This document shows, piece after piece, positions 54,244 to 61,680 of a stretch of 64,000 nucleotides of DNA. This stretch comes from Bradyrhizobium sp. SSBR45G (GTDB taxonomy: Bacteria; Pseudomonadota; Alphaproteobacteria; Rhizobiales; Xanthobacteraceae), in NCBI RefSeq assembly GCF_030159255.1, contig NZ_BSCT01000007.1:1-64000 (forward strand), given 5' to 3'. The notes under the pieces are model-generated. The model ran no database searches and was not told the DNA's origin. It saw only the letters and a list, made by a program, of their open reading frames with translations. The stretch's first letter is position 1. Each line of letters starts with the position of its first letter. Position numbers and translations under genes: made by a program.

Positions 54244-54522
54244 TCAATTCAACGCACGGCCAATGATGGCAACGATCCGGTGAAACCATTCGGCGATCGG
54301 CAAGAGTCCTGCCTTGTCGACGATCAGCAAAATTGTGGACCACAGAGCCAGCTGCTCGAGCACAATCCGGCCCAGTCCAACCGAAATGAATATGAACGTC
54401 GTAAACGCCGCCAGGAGGGAGCTGAAGAATCCCGCACCCAGCGCCAGGAAGACGGCGAAGCATACTGTGCTCACGCAGACAATCCGAAGAATTGTCCGTA
54501 GGACCAGAACCATCTCTTTCAC
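54244..54522 (-). CDS. Small hydrophobic membrane protein, function unknown
   Basis: Putative 92-aa protein from GTG 54522, preceded at about 8 nt by GAGGGGG; ATG 54513 is the alternative. Two or three hydrophobic segments (VCVSTVCFAVFLALGAGFF, LAAFTTFIFISVGLG and LWSTILLIVDKAGLL) suggest an inner-membrane protein. I do not recognise a family. It lies upstream of paralog C on the same strand with a 185-bp gap. Composition is clearly membrane-protein-like, which argues for a real gene, but the call stays tentative. Confidence 0.5.
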   Translation of the reverse strand: MKEMVLVLRTILRIVCVSTVCFAVFLALGAGFFSSLLAAFTTFIFISVGLGRIVLEQLALWSTILLIVDKAGLLPIAEWFHRIVAIIGRALN

Positions 54523-54981
54523 GCAAGTGCCCCCTCTTGCCACCGTCGAATCATGTGACGGAAGACCAGCCGCCCAAAGCCAGCAACCACCGTATAGAGC
54601 ATCTCTCACCGAGACGAACGCGCAAAATCAACTTGGAAAAGCGTGCTGGTCTCCTCCAATTGGATGACACTGTTACTGGCGCGTCATTTGGCGTCGCGTG
54701 CTTTCAGCACAACTGAAAATGGCGAACTTCAGCACGATCTTTGCATCTAGCCTTGCATCTGGCTTTGCATCAGGGCGCCTTTTGCAAACGACACAGGTCC
54801 AAGGCCCGTTTTCCCCAATCCCTGGCATCTGTTGCTAGGCAAACATTTTACGTTGTATTGTTTCCGATTACACTGCTATTGCGGTTGGCCTTGAATGGCA
54901 ACATCCTTTGCGCGACCGGATTTCCGGATGCGGCGGCAGCCATGAGTGTGTGTCCTCGTTCGATGCGATCCAGCTGAAGCC
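54523..54981. other. Divergent intergenic region, 459 bp
   Basis: Holds the presumed promoter of the plus-strand cluster starting at 54982. It contains a three-unit 12-bp tandem repeat (54739-54774) and an AT-rich segment at about 54838-54880 that is a likely promoter zone. No gene recognised. Confidence 0.5.
54739..54774 (+). repeat. Three 12-bp tandem repeats
   Basis: Units CTTTGCATCTAG, CCTTGCATCTGG and CTTTGCATCAGG lie head to tail, sharing the core TTGCATC. They are about 210 bp upstream of the methyltransferase start at 54982. They could be helically phased binding sites (12-bp period is only roughly one turn) or a slippage relic. Confidence 0.7.
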
Positions 54982-56187
54982 ATGCCCACCAGATCACCGT
55001 TCGGCTGCCGCTCGTGCGGTCGGCCGATCACCACGAAGGCTCTGTCGCTCGGTGGGCTCTCCGTCTGCAACCGCTTCACGCCTGATGGTCGTGCCCAGTC
55101 TCCGATGACGCTCGACATCGTCGAGTGCGAAACCTGTCAGCTGGTTCAGCTTGGCGAGGCCCCGCCGCCCGAAGCCCTCGTTCCGACCGTGCCGTGGATC
55201 CGTTACCGCGAGCCGGAAGGCCATCTGGATGCGCTGGTCGAACAACTCGTCGGCCTGCGACCGCATGCGAGACGCGCGCTCGGCACCGGACCGTTCGAGC
55301 AGCCACTCCTGACCCGGCTTGCCGGCAAGGGCCTGGACGTCGCCGCGCTGGATCTGGATGCGAGCGGCGGCCCGGGCCGCTATCCGTACCTCGAGACATG
55401 GCAGGCTCAGCTCAACGCGGCCCACCTGTCGGCGCAACCGGTTCCGCCGGGCACCTTCGACATCGTCTCCTGTCGCTATCTGATCGAGCATACCTCTGAA
55501 CCCGTGGCCGCGCTGCAAGCCCTCCGGCAACTGCTCAATCCGGATGCCCTGCTCGTGATCGAGGTCCCCGACAGCAGCAAGTTCCTGGCGGCCCGCGACT
55601 ACTGTTTCCTGTGGGAGGAGCACAGCTGCTATTTCGTGGCCGACACGCTGCATAGCCTGGCCGAATCGAGCGGCTATCGCGTGCTCACCCTGCTCCGCTA
55701 CCCCGGCACGCTGGAAGACGCCCTGGTCGCCGTTCTGACCCCGGCGGATGCGCCGATCCCCGCCGCCGCGCCTCGTGGACCGTCCAGCCTGTTCCAGGCC
55801 TATCGTGACAATTTTGCCCCGGCTCGTGCGCAGTTGCGCAGCAAGCTCGCCAGCCTGGCGGGTCCGGAGCGCGACCGGATCGCCCTGTTCGGCATCGGCC
55901 ATCACGCCATCATGTTCGCCAACGCCTTCGGCGTGGCCGACCTGATCGCGCTCGCCGTTGATGACGACGCGGACAAGCGGGGCTTTTTTCCACCGGGATT
56001 CCGCGTCCCCGTGGTAGGCTCGGAGCGCCTGCTGGCCGACCAGCGGATCACCACCTGCCTGTTCGCCGTGGCCCCGCACATCGAGGGCCGGGTGCGCGAC
56101 AAGCTGGCCCCGCTCGCCGCGCGGGGCGTGGCGTTCCACTCGATCTACGCCGCGCTCGACAACGCAATCACGAAGGATCTCGCCTGA
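54982..56187 (+). CDS. Zinc-motif class I SAM methyltransferase with C-terminal methyltransferase domain
   Basis: Protein of 401 aa. An N-terminal cysteine cluster (C9, C12, then C50, C53 in CETC) matches the zinc-binding domain found before sugar C-methyltransferases. A SAM-domain core follows, with FDIVSCRYLIEHTSEP near 156-171, and then a C-terminal Rossmann-like region with IALFGIGHHAIMFAN near 293-307. Related to the gene at 57530 but shorter and divergent; the usual GxNDGS SAM loop is not obvious, so activity may differ. I start at ATG 54982 because MPTRSPFGCRSC aligns with the zinc domain. Its stop codon overlaps the next ATG by 1 bp. Confidence 0.78.
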   Translation: MPTRSPFGCRSCGRPITTKALSLGGLSVCNRFTPDGRAQSPMTLDIVECETCQLVQLGEAPPPEALVPTVPWIRYREPEGHLDALVEQLVGLRPHARRALGTGPFEQPLLTRLAGKGLDVAALDLDASGGPGRYPYLETWQAQLNAAHLSAQPVPPGTFDIVSCRYLIEHTSEPVAALQALRQLLNPDALLVIEVPDSSKFLAARDYCFLWEEHSCYFVADTLHSLAESSGYRVLTLLRYPGTLEDALVAVLTPADAPIPAAAPRGPSSLFQAYRDNFAPARAQLRSKLASLAGPERDRIALFGIGHHAIMFANAFGVADLIALAVDDDADKRGFFPPGFRVPVVGSERLLADQRITTCLFAVAPHIEGRVRDKLAPLAARGVAFHSIYAALDNAITKDLA

Positions 56188-56723
56188 TGAGCCTGGTTCA
56201 GAAATCCCCGGAGGTGTTCCTGGCCGAGGGGCCGATCGCCGCCGTCGGACAAGCGGAGATCAGCACGCTCAAGGCTGCCGTCAAGGCCAGCCCGAAACGG
56301 CGCGCCCGCATCAACGCCCATCCGGATGGCGACGACCAGTTGCACGAGATGATCATCGCGATCGATTCGAGCTCCTACATCCGGCCGCACAAGCATCCGG
56401 GCAAGAGCGAGGCGTTCCACATCGTCGAAGGCGAGGTCGACATCGTCGTGTTCAACGACGCAGGCGAGATCATTCGGGTCGTCGAGCTGGGGCCGCCGGG
56501 CGGCCGGCGCCCGTTTTATTACCGGATGTCGAATGCGTTCTTCCACACGCTGATCATCCGCAGCGATCTGCTGATCGTGCACGAGATCACCAACGGCCCG
56601 TTCCGGCCCGGCGCCAGCGTGTTCGCCGATTTCGCGCCGGAGGACAGCGACACCGCCGCGGCCGAGGCCTATCAGGCCGACCTGGTCCGGCGCGTCGCAG
56701 CGCTGCAGGACGCCGCGGCATGA
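56187..56723 (+). CDS. wbuC: WbuC-family cupin metalloprotein
   Basis: Cupin-fold protein of 178 aa with metal ligands in RPHKHPGKSEAFH (H68, H70, E75) and the EGEVDIVVF strand, the pattern of WbuC proteins found in O-antigen clusters. The biochemical role of WbuC is not firmly known to me; a sugar isomerase or small-molecule binding function is possible. Overlaps both neighbours (1 bp upstream, 4 bp downstream), so it is translated with the methyltransferase and the SDR. Its presence supports an O-antigen assignment for this cluster. Confidence 0.82.
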   Translation: MSLVQKSPEVFLAEGPIAAVGQAEISTLKAAVKASPKRRARINAHPDGDDQLHEMIIAIDSSSYIRPHKHPGKSEAFHIVEGEVDIVVFNDAGEIIRVVELGPPGGRRPFYYRMSNAFFHTLIIRSDLLIVHEITNGPFRPGASVFADFAPEDSDTAAAEAYQADLVRRVAALQDAAA

Positions 56724-57460
56724 GCAGCCATGCCGTCGTGGTCGGCGGCACCCGCGGCCTCGGCCGTGTGGTCGTCGAGCGCTTCCTCGCCCGCGGCTGC
56801 GCCGTCAGCGTGGTGTCGCGGCAGCGTCCGGACGATTTTCCCGATCAGCCCGACCTGAAGCATTTTTCCGCCGATCTCGAGCGCAGCGACAGCTTCGACG
56901 GCCTCTGGCGCGAGATTGCCGACGCGAACGGTCCGATCCGCTATCTCGTCCTGAGCCAGCGGTTCCGCGGCCAGGGCGATCCCTGGGCCGGCGAGATCCA
57001 GGTCGGCCTGACCGCATCGCGCGACCTGATCGAAGGCTTTTCCAGCCATTTCGCCGATGACGGCGACCGCGCCATCGGCGTGGTCAGCTCGGTCTATGCC
57101 GAATTCGTCGGCTCTTCGCAGCCGGTCGGCTACCACGTCGTGAAGGGCGGCCTCAATGCGATGGTCCGCCATTACGCCGCGACGCTCGGCCGCCGCGGCA
57201 TCCGCGTCAACGCCATCATGCCGCTGACCTATCTGAAGCGCGAATCGCGTGTCTTCTATGAGCAGAACGAGAAGCTCATGGACACCTATCGCCGGCTGGT
57301 GCCGCTGGGCCGGCTCGGCACCGCCGAGGAATGCGCCGACGCCCTCGACTTCCTGTGCAGCGCGCGCGCTTCGTTCATCAACGGGCAGAGCCTGTTCCTG
57401 GATGGCGGAGTGTCCACAGTCTGGCAAGAAGAGGTCGCCAAGAGCTTCGCGGGACTGTAA
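56720..57460 (+). CDS. Classical short-chain dehydrogenase/reductase
   Basis: SDR of 246 aa with the cofactor loop GGTRGLG at 9-15, the active-site serines in VVSSVYA (S123/S124) and the YHVVK catalytic pair (Y138, K142). The SRQ after the second strand suggests NADP(H) preference. It probably reduces a keto group on a sugar intermediate made by the flanking methyltransferases, as in branched-chain or deoxy sugar pathways. ATGA overlap with wbuC; 69 bp before the next methyltransferase. Substrate unknown. Confidence 0.88.
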   Translation: MSSHAVVVGGTRGLGRVVVERFLARGCAVSVVSRQRPDDFPDQPDLKHFSADLERSDSFDGLWREIADANGPIRYLVLSQRFRGQGDPWAGEIQVGLTASRDLIEGFSSHFADDGDRAIGVVSSVYAEFVGSSQPVGYHVVKGGLNAMVRHYAATLGRRGIRVNAIMPLTYLKRESRVFYEQNEKLMDTYRRLVPLGRLGTAEECADALDFLCSARASFINGQSLFLDGGVSTVWQEEVAKSFAGL

Positions 57461-57529
57461 AACGCGCCGCAAATCTCTCTTCGGCCGACCATCCCGCCCG
57501 CGGGATCGCCAACCCAGGATCGTCACGTC

Positions 57530-58795
57530 ATGCAGCACGTCAAGCACAAGACCGATTGCCGCCTGTGCGGCTCGACCTCGCTCGATCACGTGCTGCCGAT
57601 CAGGCCCTCGGCGATCGGCGATGCGTTCGTCACGGCGGACCGGCTGTCCGAGACACAGGACCTCTATCCGCTCGACTGCTATCTCTGCCTCGACTGCGGC
57701 CACCTGCAGAATCTCGACGTCGTCGATCCCGACATCCTGTTTCGCGACTACACCTACCGCACCTCGGTCTCGCTCGGCCTCGTCGAGCATTTCAAGCGCT
57801 ATGCGCAATCGGTGGTGTCCACGCTCGGCATCCCCCAGGGCAGCCTCGTCGCCGAGATGGGCAGCAATGACGGCTCGCTGCTCAAGGCGTTCAAGAACGA
57901 GGGCATGCGGGTCCAGGGCATCGACCCGGCCCGCGACATCGCCGCGACGGCCACCAATGAAGGCATCCCCACAATCCCGGATTTCTTCACCAGCGCGCTG
58001 GCGGCCCGCATCAAGGCCGAGCAGGGCGAGGCCAAGCTGTTCTGCGCCAACAACGTGTTCGCCCATATCGACAACATGTCGGACGTGGTGAAGGGCATCC
58101 GGCTGCTGCTCGCCGACGACGGCGCCTTCGTGTTCGAGGTCTCCTACATCGTCGACATGATCGACAACATGGTGTTTGACACCATCTATCACGAGCACGT
58201 CTCGCATCATGCGCTGATCCCGCTCGAGACCTTCATGAACCGGCACGACATGACGCTGTTCCATGTCGAGCGCACCGGCACCAAGGGCGGCTCGATCCGC
58301 GCCTTCGCGCAGCCGAAATCAACCGGCAAGCGTCCGCGGTCTGCGGAGCTGTCGACCTTGATCGCCGAGGAGGAACGGCGCGGCGTCACCAAGCCGCAGA
58401 TCTACCGCGACTGGTTCGTGGCGATCGAGGATTGCAAGCGCCGGGTGCTCGTCACGCTGGACGAGGCCATTGCCGCCGGCAAGCTGGTCGCCGCCTACGG
58501 CGCCTCGACCACCACGACCACCCTGCTCTACCATTTCGAGCTGGAGAGCCGGATCAAGTTCATCGTCGATGACAACCAGCTCAAGCACGGCCGCTTCAGC
58601 CCGGGCGCCCATATCCCGGTGCTGCCCTCCAGCGAGCTCGCCACCCGCAAGCCCGACATCGTCGTGATTCTCGCCTGGATCTATGCCGACCCGATCCTGA
58701 AGCGGAATCAGGCGTTTCTCGAAGCCGACGGCCGCTTCCTGGTGCCGCTGCCAAAGCCGCAGCTCGTCGATGCATCGGGGGCGACCGCGATCTGA
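57530..58795 (+). CDS. NDP-sugar C-methyltransferase (TylC3/NovU-type)
   Basis: Protein of 421 aa with three parts: a zinc domain (C10, C13, C53, C56), a SAM domain (MGSNDGS at 110-116, NNVFAHIDN near 174-182) and a C-terminal domain (AAYGAST near 322-328). YHEHVSHHAL near 219-228 matches the EHxxY-type catalytic region of sugar C-methyltransferases that add a methyl branch to keto sugar nucleotides. The family is also used for other C-methylations, so the substrate is open. Together with the SDR upstream it suggests a C-methyl branched sugar. Confidence 0.87.
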   Translation: MQHVKHKTDCRLCGSTSLDHVLPIRPSAIGDAFVTADRLSETQDLYPLDCYLCLDCGHLQNLDVVDPDILFRDYTYRTSVSLGLVEHFKRYAQSVVSTLGIPQGSLVAEMGSNDGSLLKAFKNEGMRVQGIDPARDIAATATNEGIPTIPDFFTSALAARIKAEQGEAKLFCANNVFAHIDNMSDVVKGIRLLLADDGAFVFEVSYIVDMIDNMVFDTIYHEHVSHHALIPLETFMNRHDMTLFHVERTGTKGGSIRAFAQPKSTGKRPRSAELSTLIAEEERRGVTKPQIYRDWFVAIEDCKRRVLVTLDEAIAAGKLVAAYGASTTTTTLLYHFELESRIKFIVDDNQLKHGRFSPGAHIPVLPSSELATRKPDIVVILAWIYADPILKRNQAFLEADGRFLVPLPKPQLVDASGATAI

Positions 58796-58944
58796 GCTGC
58801 CGCCGACGGCTTGCCGGAGGTGACCGGTTGACAGCTCCTGCATAACATGGTCCAGCAAGCGCTGGCGACCGGCCGCCCGTGCGCGGGGACCGATCGCTTT
58901 TCAGCTGTCAAGCCAGATACTTACGGCACTCGCGAGGTAGCAGA

Positions 58945-59787
58945 ATGACCACCGTGACCGATGAGCAGGTCGAGCGGTTTGTGGTTGCGGATCGGCGTCG
59001 CTTTTCCTGGGAGCGCTGCCGCGAGGACATCGCGCCGTTCATCACGCGTCACGTCACCTGGCGCGCGCTCGCGGCCGGCGACATCCGGTCAAAATACCGC
59101 CGCACCCTGCTGGGTCCGTGGTGGATCACCGCAACCAACGCGATCACCGCGCTGATCATGGGCACGGTCGCCGGCCGCTTTCTCGGCGCCGACATGAAGA
59201 CCTACCTGCCCCACTTCATGGTCAGCATGACCATCTGGAGCTTCATCTCGTCCTCGCTCAGCGAATCCTGCTACACGATGATCAATGCGGGCGGCATGAT
59301 CAAAGCGGTCGACATGCCGATTCTGATCCACGTCATGCGCATGGTTCAGCGCAACCTGATCATCTTTCTGCACAACATCGCCGTGATTCCATTCATCTGG
59401 CTCGTCTATCCCTGGTCGGTCGGGGTCGGAATGGTGCTGGCCATCTTCGGCCTGATGATCGTCTATGTCTTCGTCGTCAGCGCCTCGGTGATCGTCTCGA
59501 TGATCTGCGTGCGCTATCGCGACGTGCCGCCGGTCATGGCCGCGGTGCTGCAGCTCCTGTTCTTCATCTCCCCGATCATCTGGGAACCGTCGAGCATCCG
59601 CGGCGGCGAGTTCATCGTCACGCTCAACCCGATCGCCTATCTGCTGGCGGTCACGCGCGGCCCGCTGATGGGAGACATTCCCGGCCTTGCGACCTGGGCG
59701 GGTGCCATTGGATCGGTCGCGGTCCTGACCGCCGCCATGATCTTCATCTACACGCGCTATCGGTCGCGCGTCGTGTATTGGGCCTGA
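58945..59787 (+). CDS. wzm: ABC-2 type polysaccharide export permease
   Basis: Integral membrane protein of 280 aa with about six helices, preceded by a cytoplasmic segment containing DIRSKYRRTLLGPWW (about 46-60), the hallmark of Wzm/KpsM/TagG permeases. It forms the channel of an ABC exporter for undecaprenyl-linked O-antigen or a capsular polysaccharide. I start at ATG 58945 after GAGGT; the frame from 58879 is unlikely to be used. The ATPase gene follows 33 bp later. Export by ABC transporter implies that the chain is completed in the cytoplasm, so the cytoplasmic glycosyltransferases here could act on it. Confidence 0.92.
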   Translation: MTTVTDEQVERFVVADRRRFSWERCREDIAPFITRHVTWRALAAGDIRSKYRRTLLGPWWITATNAITALIMGTVAGRFLGADMKTYLPHFMVSMTIWSFISSSLSESCYTMINAGGMIKAVDMPILIHVMRMVQRNLIIFLHNIAVIPFIWLVYPWSVGVGMVLAIFGLMIVYVFVVSASVIVSMICVRYRDVPPVMAAVLQLLFFISPIIWEPSSIRGGEFIVTLNPIAYLLAVTRGPLMGDIPGLATWAGAIGSVAVLTAAMIFIYTRYRSRVVYWA

Positions 59788-59820
59788 TATCATGGCCGGG
59801 ACCTCTGGATCCGCCTTCCA

Positions 59821-60570
59821 ATGACTCTGATTGAAGCCAAGCAACTCGGCATCGAATTTCCGGTCGCGCCGCCGAACGCACGATCGTTCCGGCATCTGGC
59901 CATCAAGGCGGCGTCGCGCGTCGGCGGCCGGGTCTCGAAGAGCGACGGCTCGTTCCAGTTCGTCCAGGCGCTCGACGATATCAGCTTCACCTTGAAGCAG
60001 GGCGACCGGCTCGGCCTGGTCGGCCACAACGGCGCCGGCAAGACCACGCTGATCCGCGTGCTCGCCGGCATCTACGAGCCCACGCGCGGCTCGCTGCGGG
60101 TGGTCGGACGCAACGTGCCGATGTTCGACATCGGCCTCGGCATGGACGAAGAGGCGTCGGGATACGAGAACATCCGGACTCGCGGCCTGATCCTCGGGCT
60201 CTCGCCCGAGGAGATTGAGCAGCGCGTGCCGGAGATCGCTGAATTCGCCGAGCTCGGCGACTACCTCGAGCTGCCGATCCGGACCTATTCCTCGGGCATG
60301 CTGCTGCGCCTGGTGTTCTCGATCGCAGCCTCGATTCACGGCGACATCATCCTGATGGACGAGTGGATCGCCGTCGGCGACGCGCAGTTCCGCAAGAAGA
60401 CCCATGACCGCCTGCAGCAGATCACGTTGCGCTCGGGAATCGTCGTGCTGGCCTCTCACGATCATGGCCTGTTGCGCGACACCTGCAATCTCGGGCTGTA
60501 TCTCGACGGCGGCCGCGTGCGGGCGTTCGGCGCCATCGAAGACGTGATGAAAGAGCTGGCCAAGGACTGA
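59821..60570 (+). CDS. wzt: ABC transporter ATPase for polysaccharide export (short Wzt)
   Basis: ATPase of 249 aa with Walker A GHNGAGKT at 68-75, ABC signature YSSGM at 156-160 and Walker B IILMDE at 176-181. It pairs with the Wzm permease just upstream. Unlike E. coli O9a-type Wzt it has no C-terminal carbohydrate-binding domain, so it should not recognise a specific non-reducing terminus and may be more permissive. It resembles the short O-antigen/teichoic-acid type ATPases. Chain-length control must then lie elsewhere. Confidence 0.92.
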   Translation: MTLIEAKQLGIEFPVAPPNARSFRHLAIKAASRVGGRVSKSDGSFQFVQALDDISFTLKQGDRLGLVGHNGAGKTTLIRVLAGIYEPTRGSLRVVGRNVPMFDIGLGMDEEASGYENIRTRGLILGLSPEEIEQRVPEIAEFAELGDYLELPIRTYSSGMLLRLVFSIAASIHGDIILMDEWIAVGDAQFRKKTHDRLQQITLRSGIVVLASHDHGLLRDTCNLGLYLDGGRVRAFGAIEDVMKELAKD

Positions 60571-60612
60571 GTGGCCGGAGCCGGACAAGATGCGGCATGA
60601 TGCTCGCTGGAC

Positions 60613-61680
60613 ATGACCAGGATGACCGCCTCTCCCGCTGCGCCGACCGTGACCCTGGTGGTCCCGAACTTCAATCATGCTCACTACCTGCCGGAATCGC
60701 TCGGCAGCATCGTCAACCAGACCCGCGCGCCCGACCGGGTTATCATCATCGATGACTGCTCGACGGATGACAGCATCGCGGTGATCTCACGTTTCCTGGC
60801 CGACCGGCCAAGCTGGCAGTTGGTCCGCCACGAGACCAACCAGGGCGTCGTGCGCGGCCAAAACGAGGCGCTTGCTGCTGCAGACACGGAATGGATCGGA
60901 TTTCTCGGAGCCGACGACGCGTTGCATCCGACCTATCTCGAGAAAGCGATGGCGCAGGCAGCCAACCACCCGGAGGCCGGGCTCATCTTCGCCTGCTGCG
61001 AGATCATCGGCCCGAACGGGCCGTCCGCAAAGCGCATGTTGCGCCCGATCATGCTGCCGTCTTCCACATCGACCATGCTGGCGCCGGCGGACGTCCGCCG
61101 CATCCTGCACTTTGGTGACAACTACTTCTCTGGCACCACCTCGCTCTATCGCCGCACCGCCTTGCAGGCGCTGGGCGGGTTCGACGTCAAGCTCGGCTCG
61201 TTCTCGGATGCGTTTCTCGCGCGGCGGCTGGGGCTGACCTATGGCTGCTACTTCATGGCCGAGGCGCTCGGCTATTGGCGCATCCATGGCCAGAACTACT
61301 CGACGGCGACGGCGACCGACCCGACATCGCTCGATACCAAGCTGGCCGAGATCGGGTCACTGATTGCGCAGAGCAGGCTGTTCCCCGAGGGGTATGAGGA
61401 TGTCTTCGCCCGGCGCAATCGCTTCGGCGCGGCACGGATGGTGCTCGGTGGCGACACGGCGCCCGCCGCCAAGGCTGCGCGCATCTCCGCCCTGCTCGAC
61501 GGCAACGCGGTCGACACCCGCCTGCTCCGGCTGATGCTGGGCTTCGGGGCGGTCGGCCGCCTGGCTGCGCTCGCCTGGATCACCCTGCGGACACGGCCGA
61601 TGTCGCTGACGCGCCTGCTCGCCCAGAGCGGGGCACGTCGCGCGATCGTCTCCGCGACACCGGGCTACCGCGCGCCATGA
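60613..61680 (+). CDS. Family 2 glycosyltransferase
   Basis: GT-A fold glycosyltransferase of 355 aa. TLVVPNFNHAHYLPESL near 14-30, IIDDCSTDD near 45-53 and the DxD-type FLGADDALHP near 95-104 identify the family. No membrane helices are clear except a weak C-terminal hydrophobic stretch. It adds one sugar to the growing chain, donor unknown. Its stop codon overlaps the ATG of the next gene (ATGA), so it is coupled to the TIGR04372-like protein. It belongs to the Wzm/Wzt cluster. Confidence 0.9.
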   Translation: MTRMTASPAAPTVTLVVPNFNHAHYLPESLGSIVNQTRAPDRVIIIDDCSTDDSIAVISRFLADRPSWQLVRHETNQGVVRGQNEALAAADTEWIGFLGADDALHPTYLEKAMAQAANHPEAGLIFACCEIIGPNGPSAKRMLRPIMLPSSTSTMLAPADVRRILHFGDNYFSGTTSLYRRTALQALGGFDVKLGSFSDAFLARRLGLTYGCYFMAEALGYWRIHGQNYSTATATDPTSLDTKLAEIGSLIAQSRLFPEGYEDVFARRNRFGAARMVLGGDTAPAAKAARISALLDGNAVDTRLLRLMLGFGAVGRLAALAWITLRTRPMSLTRLLAQSGARRAIVSATPGYRAP

